A DNA stretch of 64,000 nt. It comes from Epichloe hybrida (taxonomy: Eukaryota; Ascomycota; Sordariomycetes; Hypocreales; Clavicipitaceae). The DNA is taken from positions 1,550,001 through 1,614,000 of the forward strand of contig JAFEKR010000006.1 of NCBI GenBank assembly GCA_019022495.1, given 5' to 3'. Below, piece by piece: positions 12,069 to 21,544 of the stretch. Numbering within the stretch: the stretch's first letter is position 1; every line of letters starts with the position of its first letter. The notes beneath the pieces were generated by a model, which saw only the letters and a program-made list of their open reading frames with translations, did not search any database and had not been told where the DNA came from. The position numbers and the translations under genes are program-made.

Positions 12069-12413
12069 CTTGAATAGTCCTGGAGGTTCAGCACCTCTGC
12101 CTCCAAACTTTTTTTTTCCCCGAAGATCTCGATTGCCTTTGGCAACGATACTGTTACCGTCCTGGTTTATGGATTGGAAATGTCGATATGTTTGCCATGT
12201 TCAATCGAGGCAAACCCGCTCAGTGGTGGGACATGTAATTTTGGCGGTATATGGAGGCAGAATTTATCGCGGGTTGGTGCGTCACTTGTCCGGGAGTTCC
12301 CCACAAAGACCAAGCTCCGTGGACGGCGACTTGAGATGCTGCCGACCGCGACAACGCGCTATTGACCGACGGTTACAACACCAATTACCTCACAAAGAGT
12401 ACTCAGACGCACT
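12069..12413. promoter_or_regulatory. Shared divergent promoter, Ipi1 / Roadblock protein
   Basis: 345 bp separate the start codons of two divergent genes. It has an AT-rich patch with a run of T near 12108-12117. No specific factor site is claimed. Confidence 0.5.
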
Positions 12414-12941
12414 ATGCCAGACTACCCGATGGTAATTGACCCCGAGAACTATATGCGCTGACAAGAGCACTGACAAGAGCACTGACATTCGTGCAGAAAA
12501 ATGGTCATGATGCCCTCGAGGAGAAGCTGGGGCGCTTGTCAAAGAAACCGGGAGTTCGAGCCAGTATTATACTTGATAGAGCGAGTGGTGCCATCCTCAA
12601 AACCAGCGGTGAACTATCTGCCTTGAGGACAGCCAAGTCCCGTGATGCCGCAACGGCGGCCTCATTCTCCAACGAAGCACCGGCGGCCGAAGCAAGCGAG
12701 TCGCAAGGGGTGGAAGATTTCGCGGCCATGATCTGGAACTACGTCAACGCTTCGGGTCAGCTGGTACATGAGGTGGATAAAGAGGTACTGAAAAATATGC
12801 ACATTGTGATCTGTGTTAAGCTAATGATTGCTGAAGGACGAGTTACGCCTCCTCCGATTACGCACGAAAAAACAGGAGATCGTGATTGTGCCTGATGCCA
12901 AATACGTCCTCACTGTGATTCACGACACACCATCAGCATGA
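12414..12941 (+). CDS. Roadblock/LC7-domain protein (dynein light chain type)
   Basis: Three exons, 12414-12431, 12497-12784 and 12837-12941, give 136 residues. The core reads LGRLSKKPGVRASIILDRASGA followed by ILKTSG and, later, ASFSNEA and FAAMIWNYV. After the second junction comes DELRLLRLRTKKQEIVIVPD, ending LTVIHDTPSA. This is the compact alpha/beta Roadblock fold found in dynein light chains and in regulators of small GTPases; the exact role is inferred from family. The first exon is tiny (MPDYPM), so the start is less sure than the rest. Confidence 0.75.
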
Positions 12942-13765
12942 TGAAAAGGAACACAGGAAGCTGGAAAGGTTGCAGTTGGGCTTTATATGGAGGTTAATCG
13001 GGAAACCGACGGCAAAAAGGGTCACATATTGAAACAATGAGCACACAATTTTTGCCGGGGAGCTTTAGGTTGTGCAGTACGGCGTACAGGATGACGGCGT
13101 ACAGGATGAATGATACCCCTATAGAGGTCGTGTATTTAGTCCGAAGCAAACTATACATATATGACATCTGATTCCCAGGGAATCCAACAAGCCCGCATCC
13201 CGCCATCCCGCCATCCCGCACTTTTGCATCCTGCATCACAGTTCGCACATCGGCCCATCATCAGTCTTCAGTCTTCAGTCGGTCGATAAAGTCACGCCAC
13301 TGGGGCTCCCATGGCGGAGTCAGGACTCAGGAGTCAGGACCGACCACCCCGAGACTCTGTACACAGGTCTCTGTTTCTTGTGCCTGCGCCTGCGTTTGCG
13401 CCCGCGGACCGTGGATTCCCGCTTTCCCCCTCCCTGTCTGCCCATGCAAGCCTGCGAGACAGAGGCATCATTGCTCTCTGACCTCGGACTTCTGTCCTGC
13501 TCGGAGCAATCATCATCGCGAAACGATTGCTGGCGCTGACCATAGTTGGTCGGTGCAATTGCCACGCCATCTCGTACCTACGAGTCTACGACCGGCGCTC
13601 CGGAGGCAGTCACTCACTCCACTCACTCCACTCACCTCGTCCCGCGGTGGACTTCTTCGTTGAAGTCTCTGTCGGATCTCATCAGCGACGACGATTGCCC
13701 ATCTCCTTTGCAAAGCCCGTTGATGGATCCGGGTGAGAGTCATCGGTGATCATTGACCAACAATC
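12942..13765. other. Intergenic region upstream of the 884-residue gene
   Basis: No gene seen. Short tandem words occur: GGCGTACAGGATGA twice near 13080-13107, CGCCATCC repeats near 13199-13217 and CACTCACTC repeats near 13610-13635. The last may lie in the 5' UTR of the following gene. Confidence 0.5.
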
Positions 13766-16562
13766 ATGTCTCCCACCTTGAGCGCGGATGACATCGAGAA
13801 GCTCTTCTCTGGCGCGCCGCAATTCTTCGCCCGAAAAGAGAGCCATTTCTATGGCGCACCACACCCCAGCATAGCCTTTCTGTTTGACGAGGAACTTGAG
13901 ATCAGAGACTTGACCGACCATGTTCAAATCCAAGACAAAGCCTGGGGAGCCATCACCACGTGGCCACATCTTACCAGGGACGTGGAGCATGACGCTGCGG
14001 CCAGGAGACAGGAGCATGATCAACACAAGGCTCATTTCCATGTCAAATGCCGGGAACGGCCAAACATGATGAGCATGTCAGGCCTGGAAAAGGGCACAAT
14101 GGGTTACCAAGCCGCTCTGGAGCTACCCACTGGAGACTCGCTCCAAGAGGAGCAATTCGGGTTTGAGAGCCTGGGAACAAAGGCCAAGGTGATCGTGGAT
14201 GCTAGGACTCACATGATGTCGCACAGCGGAATGCTACGCCGGATCTCCGAGCCAGAACTTTTGGATAGACTTCGGCGAAACAGCGATATCTACCGAAACA
14301 ACGACATAAAGACAAGGACCTCTGCAGAGACGTACAGGGATCTTTTTCACAACTTCATGCGCCCTACCAGTACTGTCACCAATCAGACCGATCATCATGG
14401 GCTTCACAACCAAATCCGCGCTCTTTTGAAATGCCTTGGTGTCGCCAACGTCTGGATCGATTTCTCGCGCGTTGAGTGGAGGATTCGTCTGGGCCAAGTC
14501 CTGTGGGGAGACAACGACGGCGACGAGCTTGATGACGACACAGCCATTCACGACACGGATGACGCGAGGGAGCGTGCAGAAGAAAAGTACTGGCTACTAC
14601 TGCAAATTTTGCTCGCCACCGAGCTACTCATCAGATTAGATGCTATTACCGAAGGTATAGAGTATGGCGTCACCGGCATTCGTGCCATTGATGTTGTGCA
14701 CTTTGAGCGCGCAGCCTCTCAGATGGTCAAATGGTCCTTGCTGTTGGCTCGAAGCTGGCTGGACAATATTGAGATTGTCAAGGAGGAAGATCCAACACCC
14801 CAACGCCCGCCTCCGCCACGACGTGGTAGCAGTTGGCTCGCGACTCTGGCGAGCAAGGTAACGAACAGATATCATAGAAAAAGTCGAGTACCACCCTACA
14901 ATTTCACCATCAAGGGGCGTCATGGTCAACGGCAAGTCGATGGGTTAACTCATTTTGCCAAGAGATTGATGTGGCCAGGAATAGACAGATACGAGACCAA
15001 GATTTCCGAGAATGCACAGGTGGCGGTTGAAGAGGCTTCTGGTCGAAGAACAAGCTCTCTGTCTATTCGATCTTTGCAGTCATCCTACTACGGAGCTTGG
15101 GACATTACATGTAACCATGGGAAACACAAGGGTCGCGCGCAGGCTCAACGCAGAAGACTGGCTGCAGCGTTGCACGAGTCCGGATGGCTAACAAAATCTT
15201 ACGTCTTCGGACTGGTTCTTCCCGGCGATTCGTTATATCATTATCTCATGGCGACGCTTCTGGAAAACGACACGGAGGCAATGACGAAGCTTGGTCCCTT
15301 TGCTAATCTTTCTGGAGGCTTTGTGTATTCGGGTAAGAGCTTTTGGAGCACCACCTGCATCGTTGGTCGTGTTCTTGCGGCAGGCAAAGGGGCAGCTGAT
15401 TGCATGGGATGGATATCTACAGACGTCTTGCCGGAAGGTATAGAGGACGGGTGGCTGACGATAGAGGTGGAAGATGTCGCTGGTAAGTGGGAGCAAGTAC
15501 GTATCACGACACTGAAGCTCAAGAAGAGACTTACATGATTGCAGAAGACATGGCCCAACTCGGCAAAAAGGCCAGACTATGGGGCAAGAAGAAGGTGGAA
15601 CGCGAGTCTAGCATTCTAGGCAATGGCAATGGCAATGGCAAGGAGAACTTGGTTCAGGCGAGAGACTTCATCATTCCACACGAGAACAAATACGCCACTC
15701 CTCCGCCACGTGTTTACACCGAACTGCTGTCCCTTGATCTCAATTCCACACCGGAGCCTGTTACTGCTACGCCACTGTCAGAAATGGTACCGACACCAAC
15801 AGTTGAGCATTGCACCAAATGTCCAGAGCTGATATCATACCCGGCACGTCTCAAATTCTTTGTGTCCGTCGATGGAGGCAAGGAAGAAGAGCACGAGTAC
15901 CCGCTCACGTATGATGTCAACTTTGTTACGGCACATCCTTGCGCCCCCTCACAAAGAGTGAGGGTCGTCAAGTCCCCGGCAAGTCCCACCATTCAGAGAT
16001 CGGATAGCCTTGGAGATGTCACGGGCAACGGTGCGAGGCCTCGCTTCAGGACCGGTAAGCTACTACTCCACGCTTGATGAATTTGGCCCAAGCCCAGGTG
16101 TCTCCTGGCCGCCGCTCACAGTTGACACGATCAGGCCACCCTCTTCACAGCTCCTACGAGTTCACCGTGATCCATATATCAGAGCTAGTACAGAAACCAC
16201 GCACGACACTGTCTGAGTTACTCATCGATCCTTCCTCCGGAAAGTCGGGATCGAACAGGGTCCTGGTCATCGACTGCATCACCGGTTTCGCGGAGCAGCC
16301 ACAGTCATCCGCATTCGAAAGGATCATGACACCATCCTCATCGCCGATCTTGGACAGGAAGGGAAGCTTCTCTGCAGCAGCTCGCATGCATTTAGAGTCC
16401 CAGAAAATGCAATTTGGTTCTGACATGGAAATCATGGTAAGAGCCATCTGTGCACAGAGGGGATGGAATGCTATCATAAGCAGGAGGAAGAGAAGTTGCC
16501 TCGCGTGTGCGATCCGGGAAGCCGGTGCATTAGCTTGGAAGGTTATTATCCGTGTGCCATGA
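13766..16562 (+). CDS. Large conserved-looking protein of unknown function
   Basis: Three exons, 13766-15482, 15545-16054 and 16135-16562, give 884 residues. I do not recognise a named domain. The protein is soluble-looking: no signal peptide and no clear membrane segment. Segments that look folded and probably conserved are FLFDEELEIRDLTDHV near the N-terminus, LHNQIRALLKCLGVANVWID mid-protein, and LVLPGDSLYHYLMATLLEND near residue 490. Further on are LKFFVSVDGGKEEEHEYPLTYD and, at the C-terminus, RGWNAIISRRKRSCLACAIR. An acidic stretch (GDNDGDELDDDTA) lies mid-protein. Both introns restore frame exactly (VEDVA-EDMAQL and FRTG-HPLHSS), which argues that it is a real gene. It may be a fungal-restricted family; I give no function. 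Confidence 0.75.
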
Positions 16563-16988
16563 ACGCAAGTAGGACGACAAGGTTGGTCAATATCGTAAAA
16601 GGGCAGAGACGGAGCAGGAGCAGTATGAGTATCATTTGGTTGTGTAGGCGCATTGGCTTTTTTGGTTGATAAGCATGGGTTTGACGAAGTCAAGAGGCAT
16701 CATCGAAAACAGCTGGATGGCCGCTATAACTGTAGTAGGTAGTAGTAGCTATGAATATCTATGACAATGCAACTCTTGATATGACATGAAGATTGCCGGA
16801 GTCTCTGGCATTCTCTCACCAATGTGACAATGTCCACGGCATCCACGGTGTCCACGGCGGACCCGCTTTATTTGACACACCTCAGTGAGCTGCGTGCGAA
16901 CTTGACTTGGGCCTCGAATCCAAAAGTCAACAACAACCCATCCATCCATCCCTCTTGACATCAGCATCACATGGTCCAGCGAGCAATC
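16563..16988. other. Intergenic
   Basis: Probable 3' flank of the large unknown gene and promoter of the Asterix-like gene. GTAG repeats lie at 16734-16748 and GTCCACGG repeats near 16829-16859. No gene seen. Confidence 0.5.
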
Positions 16989-17626
16989 ATGGCGCCAAAC
17001 AAGGACATGCGACGGGCGGACTTGAGTACGTACCAAGCCAGGAACGCCGGGTGACACCGTTCGGGGCTCCACGATGCGCTCGCTCGCTCGCTCGCTCGCC
17101 AGAGGCAACGCTAACGTGGCGTTTCTGCGCAATCAGTCGTGCCCTACCAGGAACCCGCCGCCTCGAGCGACAAGACAGAGTTCTCGTCTACGATTTCGTC
17201 CACGCTTCCAATGGCAGCCATGTTCACTCGAAACAGATATATCGGATGGTACGTGGGTGCGTGCGGACAACGCGAGGTGGGGAGGGAGGAATCATGAATG
17301 CTGATTGGGCTGCGATGCAGGGCCGCCGTCGTCTTCACCGTCCAAAACTGGCTGGGCGAGAGTGAAGACGCGAAGAAGAAGTCGTCCACTCCTGGGATCC
17401 TTTCGGTCCTCATGTCCGGTACGAGAGACTCCCATCTGGGAAAAAAGCGATGCAACATGTGGAAAAATGGGGGAAAGAGAGAACAGAATGCGCTAACGAA
17501 GCCTTTTGTGGTTGGAAATCAGCAATGGCTCTGGGTGTTACCTATATGCCTATTTTTCTTCCCTCTGCCAAGGGCGCTGCGGGGGGTTCAGGCACCGAGG
17601 CTCCCGCTCCGGTTCCCCCTCAGTAG
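16989..17626 (+). CDS. Asterix/WDR83OS-type ER membrane protein (PAT complex)
   Basis: Four short exons, 16989-17025, 17137-17248, 17321-17418 and 17523-17626, give 116 residues. The N-terminus MAPNKDMRRADLIVPYQEP is followed by a Ser/Thr-rich linker (TEFSSTISSTLPMAAMFTRN). Then come two hydrophobic segments around GWAAVVFTVQNWLGE and SAMALGVTYMPIFLP. The tail is Pro/Ala-rich and ends PAPVPPQ. This matches the UPF0139/Asterix family, whose human member pairs with CCDC47 as an intramembrane chaperone for multipass proteins. Every junction falls inside family-like sequence, so the split model is well supported although no single exon is long. Intron 1 contains a (GCTC)5-like microsatellite at 17075-17097. 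Confidence 0.85.
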
Positions 17627-18162
17627 TAGAAATGACGGATTTGGGAAAGGAGTTTCTTTAAAAAAAAAAAAAAACCCTCCATTTCAAAGGTGGCTGCTGT
17701 TGGATGAAAGAGGGGGAAAAGGGGTGTGGGTAAGTTGAGGATGGTCATGGGGATGACTTGCAAGGGGAAGCGAAAACCAAAGGAGCACGATGGAATCTCT
17801 TTCGTTCCGCAGTTCCCTCGTGTATTACATGAATCAGAACAGACAGGACAACACGGACAATGTTCAAAGACTTGCGGTTGCACTTTTTGCACAGGCTGGA
17901 CGGGCGCCCGCCAAGTCCCACCGCGCGCGATCAAAGCGCTTCACTCCTGAAAATTGACCGGCACCCCCCCCGTGACGAGTCCCGTCGCAGAAAAAAAAAA
18001 ACCAAGTCGGCGTCGGTTGCATCTTTTCTTCTTCATTCTCGGATTTTTTAATCCTCAATTCTTCTGGCTGCGCCGTTGTCATTCAAAGTTTCCCCGTTGA
18101 ACGCGCGCATCCACTTACACATCTTGGACAAGGGAAAAAGAAAAGAACCCGAGGAAAAAAAA
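17627..18162. other. Intergenic: promoter of the small secreted protein gene
   Basis: No gene seen. There is an A13-A14 run near 17660-17674, another A-run near 17991-18001, and a purine-rich leader (AGGGAAAAAGAAAAGAACCC and following) directly before the next ATG, typical of a fungal 5' UTR. Confidence 0.55.
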
Positions 18163-18380
18163 ATGAGGACCTCACTAGCTGTGCTTCTCTGCGCAGCTGC
18201 GTACATCGTCAACGCCGGAATTGTCATCACACCGATCAAGGACGATCAGATTGTGGGAAAGACCTCGGGGGACTGCTTCTTCGGCGTGGTCACTCCGCAG
18301 GGGTGCGGGTGAGTTTCCCCTTTCCCTTCGAATAAGTAAAAGACGCGCTGACGTTGTTCCGTAGGCCCAGACGCGGTTGA
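18163..18380 (+). CDS. Small secreted protein, 53 residues, unknown function
   Basis: Two exons, 18163-18308 and 18365-18380, give 53 residues. A classical signal peptide MRTSLAVLLCAAAYIVNA is followed by a mature part of about 35 residues with two cysteines: GIVITPIKDDQIVGKTSGDC, then FFGVVTPQGCGPRRG. The intron splits the last glycine codon before PRRG, and both borders are canonical (GTGAGT..TAG). I have an impression of similar short secreted proteins with a CGP-x-RG end in other fungi but cannot verify it. It could be an apoplastic or hyphal surface peptide; no function is claimed. The ORF is too short for most gene finders. Confidence 0.65.
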
Positions 18381-19549
18381 TGAAAGCAATGGGTTGGCCG
18401 GACAAGACAAGACGGGGGGGAATAAGTCGTGGAATACTCGACGACGACGACGATGCGGTCGGGTGAGGGGTTTTCAATCCCAGACTGTATGTCATGAATA
18501 TTACTAGCGTTGAGCGCTTTCGATAAAGCATGAGTGGCACGAACTGGGCAAAGTCCCCTCTCTCGTTCTGGGGCAACGGCGGGAATAATGAGGCTGTATC
18601 GTGTTCATTGGCGATTCAAAGCAATTTTTGATTCATTCTATTGACCGTGGAGTAGAGACCGCTCCAGGCCGGGGTGTTATGTGTGCCGTGTATCCTCCAT
18701 TTTTGAAGCCACTAATCCGTAGATGGAACATGACTTGAACGGTGAATCGATGACTGACTTGTTCTTGTCCGTGCCGGGGCAGCATGTGATGGCGTCCAAG
18801 GCCCTAGTTCCTAGTTCGACGAGGGAGAAACCGTCCCCGATATGGGAACCAAGTTCTCGTCCGTTGCGATGCAATGCATGCGAATTGGGGAATTCTCTCC
18901 CTGAAAATGGTGCCGACAGTCCGCTCAACTAGTCTTCTGGGCGAGGAAATCAACCGAAGTAGTGAAACAAGGCCGAGGTGGGTTATCTGAGCCAATGTTC
19001 GGGTTTTACACTCGCTGCATGAGACGTTTGAAGAGTCGTGCTACATGCAGACTGCTGGCTGCAGCCACGTGGAGTCACGGTGGAGATGGTCTCCAAGTTT
19101 CATCGCAAGTCGAGGAAATTCCATATTAATTTTTTAGTCTTGTCGGGTATTCACTGTGCCTCGCGCTACCAACAAAAACTAGTCAAGCTCTCCTTGCCAA
19201 TTCCAAGTCGCGAAATGGTAAACGGCCTGTCCAGGAAATGCCTCAAATTAACACAGCTCTAAATACACATCGATCAACGTGCGTTTACTGCGCTTATTGT
19301 TGCATAAGCACCCAGAAGCAAATTGCCCTCACCATATATATGCAAAGTCTTTCTTCCCCATGTCATCCTTGGGAGAACCAGCTGTGTTACGGAGGCTGGA
19401 AACAGTTTGAGGCATAGCAGGTAGAAACTAGTAGGCACAGATGTCATAAGCACGCCGGATACGTAACAATCCAATATTTTAATAGTCGGCATCGCAATGC
19501 TCAGCATAGGGAGTGAAACAAGGCAAGAAAGAAAAGCAACGAGATCAGC
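18381..19549. other. Intergenic
   Basis: 1.17 kb between the small secreted gene and the stop of the repeat protein (-). No ORF with coding character. The only structure noticed is short AT-rich patches around 19120-19290. Confidence 0.55.
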
Positions 19550-21544
19550 TTAAGCGATTGCAAGGTTGAAAGCACGGCGTTCTGCTTTGCACAACATTCT
19601 CGCTGTACAGGTCCCGAATTGAGCGTCGTAGTTGGCGATATCGATTTGCATGGCTCCATCGTCCGCACCGACATTACGCTCGAGGTCGCAGGCTTGCTGG
19701 ACGGCCTCAGCTTGTGTCATTGTAGTATTGAGTCTTGATTCTTTGGACTTTTGGACCTTGCCTTTGCCTTTTCGATCGCTATTCGGCATTTGTGCTATTC
19801 TTCGAATTGTTCCGAATGGTAGACGTACTGTTTCCGACTCCAGCAATGTTGAAAATACCAGCGCCGGTACGTCCTCCCTGTTGAACGCCTTGTCTGCCTC
19901 CTTGCTGACCACCTCGTTGGCCGCCGACCTGTCCAAGACCTTGGTTGCCGTTTCGAGCGCCGCCACGGTTACCGACTTGGGCACCGGGAAGTTGACCATT
20001 GTTGGTTCCGCCGTTGCGACTGCCAGCAACCTTCTGGCCGCCTTGCTGACCTCCCTGTTGACCTCCGCGTTGGCCGCCGACTTGTCCGACACCTCCGCCG
20101 ACCTGTCCTCCCTGTTGACCTCCGCGTTGGCCGCCGACCCTTCCAACACCTCCGCCGACCTGTCCAACACCTCCACCGACCTGGCCTCCCTGTTGACCCC
20201 CTCGTTGGCCGCCGATCTGTCCGACACCTTGGTTGCCGTTCTGGACGCCACCCCGGTTACCGCCCTGATTTCCAGGAGGTTGAGGATTATTTGTTCCGCC
20301 GTTGCGACCGCCAGCACCTCGCTGACCGCCTTGCTGGCCTCCTCGTTGGCCTCCTTGCTGGCCTCCTCGTTGGCCTCCTTGCTGCCCTCCTCGTTGGCCT
20401 CCTTGCTGGCCTCCTCGCTGGCCTCCTCGCTGGCCTCCTCGTTGGCCTCCGCCGTTGTTACCGCCGTTGCCACCATTGCCACCATTGCCACCACGACCGC
20501 CGACTGTGAATCGAACGCAATCATCTTGGGCACCTCGCTGAGCAACTGGCATCAGAACAGGCTGGTGGTTAGCGGCTGAAGACATGCTACAGACACGGTA
20601 GTTGCCGACCGGAAGACCGCCATCAACAGAGGCGGAGAGAAGTCCTTGACCATTTCCAGCATCATTGATACCCTTGAAGAAAGCAAACTGAGTGGGGTCA
20701 AGAGGACGTTTCGGGTTCAAGCCTCTGCCGGTGTTCTGAACAGTGACATGCGTGTGACCGATGATGTTGCCCTGCGCATCAAGGTCCTGTGGCGCGGTGT
20801 AGTAAGTCGATGTAGCGTTGGTGAAAGTGCCAGGGTTGATATTCATCGTCTGTACCTGAATGGTAAAGTCTTGATTGGCGGGAAGATTGGCGCCGTTCTG
20901 GGGGTTCACGAAGACGGTTGAGACCATTCTGTTGGTCGCAGGGATTCTACCCATGGCTGCCATGTGTTAGTCTGGAATAGAATCTGAAGACTGCCTCGAT
21001 GTTAACTTACGGATTCCATTGCAAGAGCCTTGCTTGATCTGCTGGCCATTGGTCAAAGTGCTACCTTGGCAGAAGTCGATGAAGTTGTTGTCAGACCTAC
21101 GCTGGTTAGTCTCCTCTCCAATTGTCTACAGGCCCAGATTTGCTTCGACGTTACTCACGTAGCAGATGCGGCTTGACCATCTTTTCCAGGATTGTTACCA
21201 TCGTCTTGAGAGCCAGTCTGAATGAGATTGGCGGAGAGAGTCCGGCCACCACCGCCGCCGCCTCGGTTGCCTCCTTGGTTGCCGCCTCGATTGCCGCCTC
21301 GGTTGCCGCCTCGGTTGCCTCCTTGGTTGCCACCTTGGTTGCCGCCTCGGTTGCCTCCTTGGTTGCCACCTTGGTTGCCACCTCGGTTACCACCTCGATT
21401 TCCTCCCCTATTACCACCGCCCTGACCCCCTCGCTGTTGGCGACGCTCTAAAGCTAGCGCAATGGGTGATCTGTAGGAAGCCTCGGCAGCCTCAACTGCG
21501 GTGGATAGCCCCACGAGGGCTACGAGTAGAGTCTTGACATGCAT
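19550..21544 (-). CDS. Secreted protein with Gly/Gln/Arg/Asn repeat blocks around a conserved core
   Basis: Exons 21544-21159, 21096-21011, 20956-19829 and (probable) 19710-19550 give 586 residues. Signal peptide MHVKTLLVALVGLSTAVEA. First repeat block: tandem GGNR/GGNQ units (about residues 37-90). Then a core of about 180 residues: LSANLIQTGSQDDGNNPGKD, the junction ASATSDNNFIDFCQG, TNGQQIKQGSCNGIPMGRIP, LDPTQFAFFKGINDAGNGQG and HQPVLMPVAQRGAQDD. A second, longer block of QRGGQQGG, GGVGQVGG and NRGG units follows. After the last intron comes a Cys-containing end (MQIDIANYDAQFGTC..AFNLAIA). I recognise the core as a widespread fungal secreted family often misnamed after a ribosomal protein; function unknown. 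If the last intron (GTACGT donor, CAAG acceptor) is wrong, the protein would end at 19779 instead. The repeats give long spurious ORFs on the other strand. Confidence 0.72.

Noticed and set aside
19632..20579. 315-codon Leu/Ala/Ser-rich frame antisense to the repeat protein
   Set aside because: It is produced by the Gly/Gln repeat DNA read on the other strand; the sense frame has a signal peptide, introns and a conserved core.
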